Below the pieces are notes generated by a model. The model ran no database searches and was not told the DNA's origin. It was given only the letters and a program-made list of their open reading frames with translations. A stretch of 64,000 nt of DNA, taken from positions 1 to 64,000 of the forward strand of contig JBCDLX010000022.1 of the NCBI GenBank assembly GCA_038744785.1, in the 5' to 3' direction. The position numbers and the translations under genes were made by a program. Below are positions 18,096 to 27,867 of the stretch, one piece after another; the stretch's first letter is position 1, and the number at the start of each line of letters is the position of its first letter. This DNA is from Ovoidimarina sp038744785. Lineage in GTDB: Bacteria > Pseudomonadota > Alphaproteobacteria > Rhodobacterales > Rhodobacteraceae.

Positions 18096-20501
18096 TCAGT
18101 CCGAGCTTTGGTCATCGGCAGCTTCGCCCCCCGGGTTTTGGGTTCGTTTGTCGCTTGTGTTTTCCGCCGCGTTCGATTGCTCGCGCAGTGCCTCGGGATT
18201 GCGCAGCCAGATGTCGCGCTGCGCGAATGGAATTTCGATGCCTTCGGCTGCAAAACGTTCCGCGATTCTGTGGTGAATTTCGGTTCGAACCCCAACGAGT
18301 TGGTTAACGTCTGTAAGGATCGCGCGAATGCGGAAATCCAGGCTATCTGCCCCAAAGCCCATGAAGTCCACTCCGGGCGGGGGATAATACGCCACATAGT
18401 CGACGCCTTCGACGCACTCGTGCAAAATCTGCTCCACCCGCCGTGTGTCCGTTCCATAGGCGACACCCACGTTGACCACGGCACGGCCAATCTGCCCCCC
18501 GCGCGTCCAGTTCGTGACCGTCCCAGAAATAAAATCGCCGTTCGGCACGATCACTTGCTGCCGGTCAAAGGTCTCGATCGTCGTCGAGCGGACCGAGATG
18601 CTTTTCACGATGCCCATCTGCGGTCCCACCTCGACCCAGTCGCCCTCGCTGATGGGGCGTTCGACCAGAAGGATGATGCCGGAAATGAAGTTTTGAACGA
18701 TGTTCTGAAGACCGAAGCCGATGCCAACCGAAAGCGCGCCGAAGATCACCGCCAGCGCCGTGAAATCGAAGCCACCGGTGTTGGCGGCAAGAAGGACCGA
18801 CAGTCCGATCCCAGCATACCCTGCGAAGGATACGACCGAGTTCCGTGCACCCATGTCGAGCTTTGTGCGCGGTAGAACGGTGCTCTTTAGCGCCCCCTGG
18901 AACAACCGCGTAGCACCGACGCCCAGCGCGAAAACGATAATCACGCCGAAGACTGCGCCCATGGTAAGCCGGGTGCCACCGACGCTGATGCCTTCATTCA
19001 GCTGCGACCAAAGCTCAAGCAACTCTGCCGGCCGCGCGCCCCAGACCAAGGCCAGCACCGGCAGTGTGGCGAAGACCAGAAAGAAGTTGATCAGAACCGG
19101 CAAGAGTGCGGCGCGCGCATCGTCAAGCGATGTCCGGGTCGCCCAGGCGTAGAAATCCCGGATCGGCGCTTGCAGAGCCAGCAGAAACCCCAATACCCCA
19201 AGCGACAGCGCCGTCGGCATCATCAGCGCATCGGCCAGATTGTGATAACCGATCATCGCAAGGACCGGTCCAATTGCCGCAACGAAGACGAGCGCCTTGC
19301 TTGCAAAACCGAAAAGCCGCAGACCGAAGCCGGGGCCGTCTTCGTCCACGACCTGTGCGGCGGCGGCACGGAACGTGCGGGCAAGCGCGTAGTAGCCGAC
19401 CGACAGCCCGACGTAGATTGGCAACGCCAACACGGATTCAACTGTGCGATCGATTTCTTCGAACTCGGTCATAGCGCGCAACAAAGCGGCCATGCCGATC
19501 AGGACCCCCACCATAAGCCCGCGTCGCCTTGCCTGCCGCTTGTAGCGGTCATCAACATCGAAAGGCGCAGGAAAATCCGATACCGCCGGAAAGAGCCGCC
19601 CCACCAGCCAAAGGGCGCCGTAAGCCGAGAGAACGACCACCACGATACCCTGGATAAACTGATAGCCCCGGTCCCCGAACATCTGCGTTGACAGAACCGC
19701 CGTCGCCAAAAGTGTTATGCCGATGAAGGGCACAAGCACCTGGCCGAAGGATACGACAAAGCCCAACGCGATCCGCCCGCGGCTCCGTCCCTTTTCCTGT
19801 ACCCATTGGGTCAAGCGCGTCATCCAGCGGCGCCCGCGGAAAAGTAATAAGAGTGCCAGTGCAGTAAGAAACGCCACGAGGGGCGCTTCTCGGCGAAGCT
19901 CGGCCGTGCGCCACGGCAAGGACAAGGCCGTTCGAACCTCACTAACAAGCGAACGCCCGTACGTTACAAGGCCGTCCAACGCCAGATCCCAGTTTCGGGG
20001 GAAGATCGGACTGGGGCCTACCTCAAGAAGCGCCTCAGTCTGCCGTGCGCGGATCAGAGAATCGATCTCTGAGATCAGCCCGTCAGCTTCGCGGAACGAT
20101 TCGGCGGCCTGCAGTCCCGGGGCCTGTGCCTCCGAAAGCTCTTGGGTAAGCACCAGCCGACGATTTGCAATGGCGTCCGGCTCTGCCTCGCCTGCGCCAG
20201 CATCGGGCGCAGGACCAAGGCCCTGAAGTTGCGCCTGGATCGTCGAAACGCGTCGCGCGTTTACGTCCTGGGCGTTCAGAAGAAACGTTCGCCAGCCGAC
20301 AAGCTCTTCGCGAAGCCCCTCCAGCCGCGCTGTCGGGGTGTCCGGATTGTCGACCAACAATTCTACACCATCGGCCAGCGGTCCCCAGGCCTCGAGCCCG
20401 TACTGCACGGTTGCTTCGGCATCGCTATCAACAGGTTGCGCCAGTGCCGCCCCACCTATCGCAAGCGCGAGCAAGACAGCAAAGAGCGCGGCCAATCGCA
20501 T
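18096..20501 (-). CDS. Mechanosensitive channel, MscS/MscK-like with DUF3772 domain
   Basis: The protein has about 801 residues from ATG 20501 (MRLAALFAVLLALAIGG, a signal peptide with cleavage after ALAQ). A periplasmic helical DUF3772-type domain comes first, then about ten membrane spans. The MscS pore and beta domain (about 610-760) follow, with GFGLQNIVQNFISGIILL and the beta strand ISVRSTTIETFDRQQVIVPN. It releases solutes during hypo-osmotic shock at the inner membrane. The start lies 2 nt after the cysteine synthase stop, so the two are probably co-transcribed. The longer reading to 20720 lies inside that gene. Confidence 0.92.
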   Translation of the reverse strand: MRLAALFAVLLALAIGGAALAQPVDSDAEATVQYGLEAWGPLADGVELLVDNPDTPTARLEGLREELVGWRTFLLNAQDVNARRVSTIQAQLQGLGPAPDAGAGEAEPDAIANRRLVLTQELSEAQAPGLQAAESFREADGLISEIDSLIRARQTEALLEVGPSPIFPRNWDLALDGLVTYGRSLVSEVRTALSLPWRTAELRREAPLVAFLTALALLLLFRGRRWMTRLTQWVQEKGRSRGRIALGFVVSFGQVLVPFIGITLLATAVLSTQMFGDRGYQFIQGIVVVVLSAYGALWLVGRLFPAVSDFPAPFDVDDRYKRQARRRGLMVGVLIGMAALLRAMTEFEEIDRTVESVLALPIYVGLSVGYYALARTFRAAAAQVVDEDGPGFGLRLFGFASKALVFVAAIGPVLAMIGYHNLADALMMPTALSLGVLGFLLALQAPIRDFYAWATRTSLDDARAALLPVLINFFLVFATLPVLALVWGARPAELLELWSQLNEGISVGGTRLTMGAVFGVIIVFALGVGATRLFQGALKSTVLPRTKLDMGARNSVVSFAGYAGIGLSVLLAANTGGFDFTALAVIFGALSVGIGFGLQNIVQNFISGIILLVERPISEGDWVEVGPQMGIVKSISVRSTTIETFDRQQVIVPNGDFISGTVTNWTRGGQIGRAVVNVGVAYGTDTRRVEQILHECVEGVDYVAYYPPPGVDFMGFGADSLDFRIRAILTDVNQLVGVRTEIHHRIAERFAAEGIEIPFAQRDIWLRNPEALREQSNAAENTSDKRTQNPGGEAADDQSSD

Positions 20502-20503
20502 AA

Positions 20504-21535
20504 TCAGTTCTCGAACACGGGCGGCAGGATGCGCGTATCGGCGTCCAACCAATCCGGCACCGGCAAACCCTTTTCTTTCAGGAATGCTGGGTTGAACAAT
20601 TTCGACTGATAGCGGGTTCCGAAGTCGCACAAAATCGTAACGATCGTATGGCCCGGCCCCATTTCCCGCGCCATACGCGTGGCGCCCGCAATGTTGATGC
20701 CCGACGATCCGCCAAGGCACAGGCCTTCGTGCTGCAACAGATCAAAGACGATCGGGAGCGCCTCGCCGTCGGGGATCTTATAGCTCACATCCGGCGTGAA
20801 CCCTTTGAGGTTGGCGGTCTCGCGCCCGTTTCCAATGCCTTCAGTGATCGAACTGCCTTCCGCCGCAAACGCGCCCGTTGTGTAAAAGCTATGAATCGCC
20901 GAGCCTTCGGGATCCGACAAGCCAATCTTCACCCCCTTGGGCTGAAGCGCCATTCCGACACCCGCTATCGTGCCCCCCGTCCCTGCCGCGCAAACAAAGC
21001 CGTCGACTCGACCCCCGGTCTGTTCCCATACCTCGGGACCTGTGCTGTCGATATGCGCCTGCCGGTTGGCCACGTTGTCAAACTGGTTGGCCCAGACCGC
21101 GCCATTGGGTTCGGATTGTGCAAGCCTTTCGGCCAAACGGCGCGAATAATGCACGTAATTGTTCGGATTTTTATACGGCACCGCCGGAACCTGGACCAGT
21201 TCAGCCCCCGCAAGGCGCAGCATGTCCTTCTTTTCCTGGCTTTGGGTTTCGGGGATCACGATCACCGTCCGGAACCCAAGCGACGCACCCACAAGCGCTA
21301 AGCCAATCCCTGTATTCCCCGCCGTACCCTCAACAATCGTACCGCCCGGCATAAGCGCCCCGCGCGCCACAGCGTCACGTATGATCCAAAGCGCAGCGCG
21401 GTCCTTGACCGACTGGCCGGGGTTGAGGAACTCAGCTTTTCCGAGGATCTCGCATCCGGTTGCCTCAGACGCGGCAGACAGGCGGATCAGTGGAGTGTTG
21501 CCGACGGCATCGGACAAGGAAGAACGGATGGTCAT
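20504..21535 (-). CDS. cysK: Cysteine synthase A
   Basis: This 343-residue PLP enzyme joins O-acetylserine and sulfide to form cysteine in the cytoplasm. The Schiff-base lysine is K44 in PGQSVKDRA. The substrate loop EGTAGNTGIG, the PLP phosphate loop GTGGTIAG, and GGSSGINIAG near the C-terminus are all intact. It is slightly longer than the 310-residue enterobacterial CysK, mainly by a C-terminal tail, as is common in alphaproteobacteria. The channel gene begins 2 nt downstream. Confidence 0.93.
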   Translation of the reverse strand: MTIRSSLSDAVGNTPLIRLSAASEATGCEILGKAEFLNPGQSVKDRAALWIIRDAVARGALMPGGTIVEGTAGNTGIGLALVGASLGFRTVIVIPETQSQEKKDMLRLAGAELVQVPAVPYKNPNNYVHYSRRLAERLAQSEPNGAVWANQFDNVANRQAHIDSTGPEVWEQTGGRVDGFVCAAGTGGTIAGVGMALQPKGVKIGLSDPEGSAIHSFYTTGAFAAEGSSITEGIGNGRETANLKGFTPDVSYKIPDGEALPIVFDLLQHEGLCLGGSSGINIAGATRMAREMGPGHTIVTILCDFGTRYQSKLFNPAFLKEKGLPVPDWLDADTRILPPVFEN

Positions 21536-21632
21536 ACGGGATTGCTCCTGAACAGTCGCGCCTGTCTACATCGAATTGCAGGGCAACGAAAACACCCCAT
21601 CACCAGGCTTCGACCGAAGCGGCCCATCCGGG

Positions 21633-22350
21633 TTAAATCCCCTTTTCAACGCGTTTACGCGTTTTGCTGAACTTCATCCCGGGTTCTGTCAGCTTTTTAC
21701 CCGGTCCAATCCAAGCGTAGGCCAGAAGGCACAGCTCGTTCTTTCCAGTCATAATCCGATGCTCGTGACCCGGTGTGTTAAGGATCAGCGAACCCGGCGC
21801 CAGCACTGCCCATTCATTCTCTGACCAGGCGCCTGCGATCGAGACATAGCTTTCCTCGATCTCGGCATGGCTGTGCTGGGGTTAGGTGGTGCGCGGCGCA
21901 AAAAGTACAAATCCCAAGGTCAGCCGTTCCGACACGACAGGGCCGCTCGGGCCCAAGGTTTCGCAGTAGGCGTACTTCTTGGACAGGTGCGACGGGATAC
22001 GTTCGTACCCATACTCCCAAGTCAGATCATTGGATGCACATTCCAGCGCTCTGCCCATGCCGGCCATCGACGCGTTTGCCGCAAGATCAAACACCCGCCG
22101 CAGATGGGCCACCACGGGCTTTGTCACCGGCTTGCGCGGTTGAACCACCGGATTGGCGCTGATCACGAGGGAAAGCGTCTCGCGCACCTTTTTTACGATG
22201 CGATCGTATCGCCATGTTGCCGCCGGGGGAGCCAAACGTATAGGCGTCCTTAAGCTATTTCAGAAGAAACACCCATCTGGGAAAATCGCGAAGGCGTAGC
22301 GTGTCGGTTACCGCGACGGCCTTTACGTCGCTTAACTGAACATCGTCCAT
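21633..22350 (-). pseudogene. dddL: DMSP lyase DddL-like pseudogene
   Basis: A GGAGAG site and ATG at 22350 open a frame (MDDVQLSDVKAV) that meets a TAG at 22255-22257. A shift of frame follows near 22160-22230. A long stretch then resembles a DddL-type cupin lyase: KPVVAHLRRVFDLA, DLTWEYGYERIP, KYAYCETLGP, LTLGFVLFAP. A TAA at 21882-21884 interrupts the cupin metal motif just before PQHSHAEIEESY. The remaining cupin (GSLILNTPGHEHRI, LLAYAWIGP) ends at TAA 21633. Three lesions make it non-functional unless read through. DddL would cleave dimethylsulfoniopropionate to DMS and acrylate. The identification is from remembered family features, not an alignment. Confidence 0.72.
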
Positions 22351-22440
22351 GCATCTCTCCGACCCATGCGAGTTGCGCCAGAAGCTTTGCCTACATATCG
22401 AGCAAATGGAGAGTCGGCCAAGTCGGAAAGAGGATTGCGT

Positions 22441-23136
22441 TTACGGAACCCGTGCGGCCGCCAGGATCGGACCGGCCCCGGGCGATTGAACAAGCACAGC
22501 GAACTCGCCTTCGCCCTCGGCGTTCGTCCGAAGCGAATGGGTACCCTGACCGTCCCAGGTCCCGATCTGTCGCATATCGGCGACGATGTTGTGGTAGGCA
22601 TAGGTGTGCCCGGCATTCTCACCACGCCGGATGTCGACCATACGTTCGGAAAGATATCGGACCAGCACAATCTCCGCTTCGCCCGGAGCGCCGGTCGCAG
22701 TAACTGAAACCACCACATCCGCGCCTTCACGCTGAACCGTAGCCGTCGCCTTCGGTACACTGCTCGAATGCTGCATCAGCAGTTTCATGAGCCGTCCCGG
22801 TTTGAAGCCGACCACATGATCCTGACCATCGACCACCATCTGCGGAGTATAGATCGTTCGGGATTGGGCGACAGCCGCATAGGCCTTCTGCCGGGCGGTG
22901 TGTTCAGGCTTCGCAAATTCATCCTTCCAACCGATGTAATCCCAATAGTCCACGTGCAATGCGAGCGGTAGCACCCCCTCTTGGCGCGACAATTCACCAA
23001 GCAGTTGGTCGGCAGGGGGACAGGATGAACAACCTTGCGACGTAAACAATTCGACCACCACCAGACGATCGGCCAGCGCCGGGGCGCCCGTGGCTATCAG
23101 TAAAGTGGCGAATGCCGCAGCGAGGCTGATGCGCAT
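22441..23136 (-). CDS. DUF1223 secreted thioredoxin-fold protein
   Basis: The 231-residue protein starts at ATG 23136 (MRISLAAAFATLLIATG) behind an AGGGAA site. A Sec signal is cleaved near ALAD. The next segment VVELFTSQGCSSCPPAD carries a CxxC typical of DUF1223. It is followed by LHVDYWDYIGWKD and a TPQMVVDGQ segment reminiscent of the thioredoxin cis-Pro region. A redox role in the periplasm is likely but unproven. It stands divergently next to acnA. Confidence 0.85.
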   Translation of the reverse strand: MRISLAAAFATLLIATGAPALADRLVVVELFTSQGCSSCPPADQLLGELSRQEGVLPLALHVDYWDYIGWKDEFAKPEHTARQKAYAAVAQSRTIYTPQMVVDGQDHVVGFKPGRLMKLLMQHSSSVPKATATVQREGADVVVSVTATGAPGEAEIVLVRYLSERMVDIRRGENAGHTYAYHNIVADMRQIGTWDGQGTHSLRTNAEGEGEFAVLVQSPGAGPILAAARVP

Positions 23137-23339
23137 CAGATTCCCTTTTCTGGTCGGTAAATTGTGCCTACCGAAGTCCTGCATATCCATCCAATCAAGC
23201 CTTCGCGAGTTTTCAAGAGGCTAAACCAATCGATTGCTCGGCATACCATCGTATACATTACCTCCTCTGTTTCGCTTGCGAGAGGGGGGCGACTGCTTGT
23301 AGAGCGTCCCTACCCCTAGGTCCATGCTTGGAGGATTTC

Positions 23340-26027
23340 ATGCCTATTACCGTCGGACAAGACAGTGCGAACACGCGCGCCACCCTGGTTGCAGGCGGGT
23401 CGAGCTATGCGTTCTATTCAATCGCGGCGGCTGAGAAGGCCGGGCTTGGCAGTTTCGCCCGCCTTCCATCGGTCCTGAAGGTCGTTTTGGAGAACATGTT
23501 GCGGTTCGAAGATGGCAAGACCGTCTCGACAGACGACATCAAGGCATTTTCGGAATGGGCCGATCTAGGCGGCCAGAACCCGCGCGAGATTGCGTATCGC
23601 CCTGCTCGGGTTTTGATGCAGGATTTTACCGGCGTTCCAGCAGTTGTTGATCTGGCCGCGATGCGCGACGGGATCGTAGCGCTGGGCGGCGACGCCGAGA
23701 AGATCAATCCTCTAAATCCGGTGGATCTGGTGATCGACCATTCGGTCATGATCGACGAGTTCGGCAACCCCCGTGCCTTCCAGATGAACGTGGACCGCGA
23801 GTACGAGCGCAACATGGAGCGCTATACGTTCCTAAAATGGGGTCAGTCGGCCTTCGATAACTTTCGCGTTGTACCGCCCGGCACGGGCATCTGCCATCAG
23901 GTGAACTTGGAGTACCTTGCCAAGACGGTTTGGTTTGACACCGATCAGGCGGGCGAGATGGTCGCCTATCCCGATACCCTTGTCGGAACCGATAGCCATA
24001 CGACAATGGTGAACGGTGCTGCGGTTCTGGGTTGGGGCGTCGGCGGGATCGAAGCCGAGGCGGCAATGCTGGGCCAGCCGATTTCGATGCTGATCCCCGA
24101 AGTGATCGGATTCAAACTGACCGGAGCAATGCCAGAAGGGACAACTGCCACCGACCTTGTCTTGAAGGTCGTGCAGATGCTCCGCGCGAAAGGCGTCGTC
24201 GGAAAGTTTGTCGAGTTCTACGGTGACGGGCTGGACAACGTCCCGCTGGCTGATCGGGCCACGATCGGAAACATGGCACCGGAATACGGTGCGACTTGTG
24301 GATTTTTCCCGATCGACGGCGAGACCATTCGGTATCTGAAGCAGACGGGCCGACCGACCGAGATCCTTGAGCTGACCGAAGCCTACGCAAAGGCGCAGGG
24401 AATGTGGCGGGAACCGGGATACGAACCAGTCTATACGGATACGCTTGAACTTGACATGTCGACCGTCGTCCCCGCGATCTCTGGCCCGAAAAGGCCGCAG
24501 GATCACACGCCCTTGTCAGAGGCGGCCCCTGCTTTCGCGAATGTCGTATCTGATTTTCGGGGCGGCGAAGCCGCCAAGTCTGCCCCGGTTGATGGGGAAG
24601 ACTACACGCTTCGGGATGGCTCGGTCGTCATCGCGTCGATAACTTCGTGCACCAACACGTCAAACCCTTATGTGATGATCGGCGCGGGGCTTGTGGCGCG
24701 CAAGGCACGCAGCCTTGGCTTGAACCGAAAGCCCTGGGTCAAGACGTCGCTTGCGCCGGGTTCGCAGGTCGTCAGCGCCTATCTCGAAGCGGCCGGTCTG
24801 CAAGAGGATCTGGACGCTATCGGGTTCAATCTTGTGGGCTATGGCTGCACCACATGCATCGGGAACTCGGGCCCGCTTCAACCCGAGATCTCGAAATCGA
24901 TCAACGAAAACGATCTGATCGCGACCTCGGTCTTGTCGGGGAACCGGAACTTTGAGGGCCGGATAAGTCCAGATGTACGCGCCAATTATCTGGCATCCCC
25001 TCCGCTTGTTGTCGTCTACGCGCTTGCTGGCGATATGAACATCGACCTCACGAAAGAGCCGATTGGCCAGGACAGGAACGGAAACGACGTGTTCCTGAAA
25101 GACTTGTGGCCGTCGCAACAAGAAATTGCAGAGCTGGTCGAACGGACCGTGACCCGCGAGGCATTCCAGTCCAAATATGCCGACGTCTTCAAGGGCGACG
25201 AGAAATGGCGCGGCGTCGAGACAACGGACAGCCTGACCTACGACTGGCCGGTTACATCGACCTATGTACAAAACCCGCCTTATTTCCAGGGCATTACAAT
25301 GGAAACGGGTGAAATCACGTCGATTGAAAGAGCTAAAGTCCTTGCCCTTCTGGGCGACATGGTTACGACCGACCACATCAGCCCGGCCGGGTCGTTCAAG
25401 GACACAACGCCAGCCGGCCAATACCTTGTCGACCGTCAGGTAACCCCGCGCGAATTCAACTCTTATGGCTCGCGGCGCGGAAACCATGAGGTGATGATGC
25501 GCGGAACGTTCGCCAACATCCGGATCAAGAACGAGATGCTGGACGGCGTCGAGGGCGGCTACACCAAGGGTCCCGACGGCAGCCAGATGGCCATCTATGA
25601 CGCCGCGATGGCCTATCAGGACGCGGGCACGCCATTGGTCATCTTTGCAGGCGAACAGTACGGCGCAGGCTCAAGCCGGGACTGGGCCGCCAAAGGCACG
25701 GCGCTCTTGGGCGTAAAGGCGGTGATTGCCGAAAGCTTTGAACGCATCCACCGCTCAAATCTTGTTGGCATGGGTGTGATCCCGTTCGAGTTCACTGGCG
25801 GAGATACGCGCAAGTCGCTTGGGCTTACGGGTGAAGAAACCGTATCGATCCGAGACCTCGAGGGTGTTAGCCCGCTTCAAGAAGTGCCTTGTGAAATCAT
25901 ATACGCGGACGGTACGGTTAAAGAAATCACCCTAAAATGCAGAATCGATACGGCGGTCGAGATCGACTACATCGAGAATGGCGGGGTCCTGCACTACGTG
26001 TTGCGAAATCTGGCCAAGGCGGCATAG
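23340..26027 (+). CDS. acnA: Aconitate hydratase
   Basis: The 895-residue enzyme isomerises citrate and isocitrate in the TCA cycle, using a [4Fe-4S] cluster. Cluster ligands are visible in ITSCTNTSNP and in GYGCTTCIGNSGPL. The swivel domain carries AGEQYGAGSSRDWAAKG. I chose ATG 23340, five bases after GGAGGA; the in-frame TTG at 23328 is part of that ribosome site. The length matches the AcnA/IRP1 class. Confidence 0.97.
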   Translation: MPITVGQDSANTRATLVAGGSSYAFYSIAAAEKAGLGSFARLPSVLKVVLENMLRFEDGKTVSTDDIKAFSEWADLGGQNPREIAYRPARVLMQDFTGVPAVVDLAAMRDGIVALGGDAEKINPLNPVDLVIDHSVMIDEFGNPRAFQMNVDREYERNMERYTFLKWGQSAFDNFRVVPPGTGICHQVNLEYLAKTVWFDTDQAGEMVAYPDTLVGTDSHTTMVNGAAVLGWGVGGIEAEAAMLGQPISMLIPEVIGFKLTGAMPEGTTATDLVLKVVQMLRAKGVVGKFVEFYGDGLDNVPLADRATIGNMAPEYGATCGFFPIDGETIRYLKQTGRPTEILELTEAYAKAQGMWREPGYEPVYTDTLELDMSTVVPAISGPKRPQDHTPLSEAAPAFANVVSDFRGGEAAKSAPVDGEDYTLRDGSVVIASITSCTNTSNPYVMIGAGLVARKARSLGLNRKPWVKTSLAPGSQVVSAYLEAAGLQEDLDAIGFNLVGYGCTTCIGNSGPLQPEISKSINENDLIATSVLSGNRNFEGRISPDVRANYLASPPLVVVYALAGDMNIDLTKEPIGQDRNGNDVFLKDLWPSQQEIAELVERTVTREAFQSKYADVFKGDEKWRGVETTDSLTYDWPVTSTYVQNPPYFQGITMETGEITSIERAKVLALLGDMVTTDHISPAGSFKDTTPAGQYLVDRQVTPREFNSYGSRRGNHEVMMRGTFANIRIKNEMLDGVEGGYTKGPDGSQMAIYDAAMAYQDAGTPLVIFAGEQYGAGSSRDWAAKGTALLGVKAVIAESFERIHRSNLVGMGVIPFEFTGGDTRKSLGLTGEETVSIRDLEGVSPLQEVPCEIIYADGTVKEITLKCRIDTAVEIDYIENGGVLHYVLRNLAKAA

Positions 26028-26416
26028 CAAGCGCGACGAAGGGGTGATTCATAAAGCGGCAGCTTCGTCGCAATTTTGCCGTCGTTTTGGCCGTCGTCGG
26101 GAACAGTGCGCCGTTTCGTGTGGCAAAGTTTCCCAATCGGCATCGACCGGACGAGAAATCAACTGTTTCCTCGCCACAATCGCCGAATTTGGGCACTGTT
26201 TGCCCACCGTTAGTCGTGCGGCACGAAGAGTGATGAGTTTGGGATGCGGCGCCTGCTTCTTTCGCGGTGTCTGCCCTGTCTCTCGGTTCATCAACCGGGT
26301 GGTTTCGTGTGGTCGACGCGGTGGAGTGTGTGAGTGATGAGTGCTGGTCGCCTATTACGTTGCGTGGCCAAGGCTTACTCGGGGGATATCACCTTCCGGC
26401 GCCCGGTCCTCTACGG
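26028..26416. other. Intergenic region between acnA and ccmG
   Basis: This 389-bp stretch separates two convergent genes. I found no coding frame with a credible start, no tRNA and no clear U-tailed terminator hairpin. It looks like plain spacer. Confidence 0.5.
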
Positions 26417-26950
26417 TTATTTTGCCGCATCGAGGGCCGGGCGTATCCGTTCTTCCAGCACCCGTTGTGTGATCGGCCCTGCAAATCGCAGGCGCACCAC
26501 ACCGTCACTATCGACAACAAAAGTTTCAGGCACGCCGTACAGCCCCCATTCGATCCCTGTCCGACCACCGGGATCCGCGCCAATGCCGAGGTAGGGATCG
26601 CCCAGTTCCTTAAGAAACGCCAGCGCCTTAGCCGGATCGTCTTTGTAGTTGATCCCGTAGATCGGCACGCCCTCGTCCGCGAGAATTTCAAGATTGGGGT
26701 GTTCCGCCCGGCAAGGCCCACACCAGGATGCCCAGAAGTTCACAAGCTTGACGCCCGGCTCTTTCAGCGTTGCAAGCTCGAAATCCGGCTTGGCACCCAA
26801 AGGTTCGATCTGCATTTGGGGCGCAATCGCCCCGATCCGGGTCGACGGAAGCGCATCGGGATCCTCGCGCAGCATCCCGAGATAGAAAATGGCCGCAAGC
26901 CCGGCAAACAATAACGGTGGAGCTGCTACCAAGGGCGATACCTTAGCCAT
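26417..26950 (-). CDS. ccmG: Cytochrome c biogenesis thiol:disulfide oxidoreductase
   Basis: This 177-residue membrane-anchored thioredoxin-like protein reduces apocytochrome c (or CcmH) in the periplasm so heme can be attached. An N-terminal anchor (LLFAGLAAIFYLGML) is followed by the active site NFWASWCGPC with Cys77 and Cys80. The DsbE/CcmG-type motif GVPETFVVD contains the cis-Pro. I chose ATG 26950, which overlaps the ccmD stop by 8 nt; the longer frame lies in ccmD. It is the last gene of the ccmABCDG unit. Confidence 0.95.
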   Translation of the reverse strand: MAKVSPLVAAPPLLFAGLAAIFYLGMLREDPDALPSTRIGAIAPQMQIEPLGAKPDFELATLKEPGVKLVNFWASWCGPCRAEHPNLEILADEGVPIYGINYKDDPAKALAFLKELGDPYLGIGADPGGRTGIEWGLYGVPETFVVDSDGVVRLRFAGPITQRVLEERIRPALDAAK

Positions 26951-27095
26951 TCCGGATTTTCCTTTCCGCCTCTTCAAGGGCGCGCCGCATCGCACGGGCC
27001 CGTGCGACGCTCGCGGCGACGATGCCGGCAAGAAGTGCTAGCGTCACGCCGTAGGCCAACAGCACCTCGACGGCGTACCTTCCAAGATCTGGCAT
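26943..27095 (-). CDS. ccmD: Heme exporter protein D
   Basis: This 50-residue protein begins MPDLGRYAVEVLLAYGVTLA and has one membrane span followed by a basic, helical tail (ARARAMRRALEEAERK). CcmD helps release holo-CcmE from the CcmABC complex. It sits between ccmC (TGATG overlap) and ccmG (8-nt overlap), exactly its usual place. It is easily missed because of its size. Confidence 0.92.
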   Translation of the reverse strand: MPDLGRYAVEVLLAYGVTLALLAGIVAASVARARAMRRALEEAERKIRNG

Positions 27096-27823
27096 CAGGC
27101 CGCCCTTTCGCGCAGGCTGAGTGCATATAGTCGGCGTGCCCGGATTTCAGTCGCCGTCCGGTAAAACACCAACGCCACAAACAAAAGGACAAACCCCGCA
27201 ATTGCAACAAGCGCAGGGTACCAAAACACGTCCGCCACGTTCTCCTCCTTGTCCAGGGACAAAGATGCACCCTGGTGCAAACCCTGGTTCCAAAGAAGAA
27301 CCGCGTATCTCGACAAGAGCGCAAAAACCGATCCGACCAAGCAAAGAACACTTGTCAAATCGGCCGCCGTATCCGGGTCCTCAATCGCAGCCCAAAGCGC
27401 CATGTAGCCCAGGTAGAAAAGAAAGAGGATCAAGAAAGACGTCAGCCGTGGGTCCCACTCCCACCACGTTCCCCACATTGGCTGACCCCAGATTGCGCCT
27501 GTCAGTAGCGCAATGACCGTAAAAGTCGCGCCCACCGGGGCGGCTGCCTTGGCGGCAAGCGCTGATACGTGGTGCCGCCGGATCAACCAAACAAGCGACG
27601 CGATCAGCATCATCGCCCAAGCGTTGATCGCCATCATTGCAGACGGGACATGAATGAAGAAGATCTTGACGGTCGACCCCATGCGAAAATCGTCGGGTGT
27701 CAAAAAGAACCCCCAGAAAAGCCCAACGGTCAGAAAAAGGGCAGACGCCGCAAACGCCCACGGAACCACCTGATCGGCAAGTCCCATGAAACGACGCGGA
27801 TTCGCAAATTCCCAAAACGACAT
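27095..27823 (-). CDS. ccmC: Heme transporter subunit CcmC
   Basis: The 242-residue inner-membrane protein has six membrane spans. The tryptophan-rich periplasmic motif WGTWWEWDPRLTS (about residues 118-130) is the WWD heme-handling signature. Conserved His residues flank it (FIHVPSA and, later, LHQGAS). It loads heme onto CcmE. It is followed directly by ccmD and preceded by ccmB with a 44-bp gap. Confidence 0.96.
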   Translation of the reverse strand: MSFWEFANPRRFMGLADQVVPWAFAASALFLTVGLFWGFFLTPDDFRMGSTVKIFFIHVPSAMMAINAWAMMLIASLVWLIRRHHVSALAAKAAAPVGATFTVIALLTGAIWGQPMWGTWWEWDPRLTSFLILFLFYLGYMALWAAIEDPDTAADLTSVLCLVGSVFALLSRYAVLLWNQGLHQGASLSLDKEENVADVFWYPALVAIAGFVLLFVALVFYRTATEIRARRLYALSLRERAA

Positions 27824-27867
27824 GACTGCTAACTAGGATGCTGCGGCGCGCGGCTCAAGTCACCGCC

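Noticed and set aside
23832..24506. Antisense open frames over acnA
   Set aside because: No ribosome site or domain, and they sit on the opposite strand of an intact aconitase.
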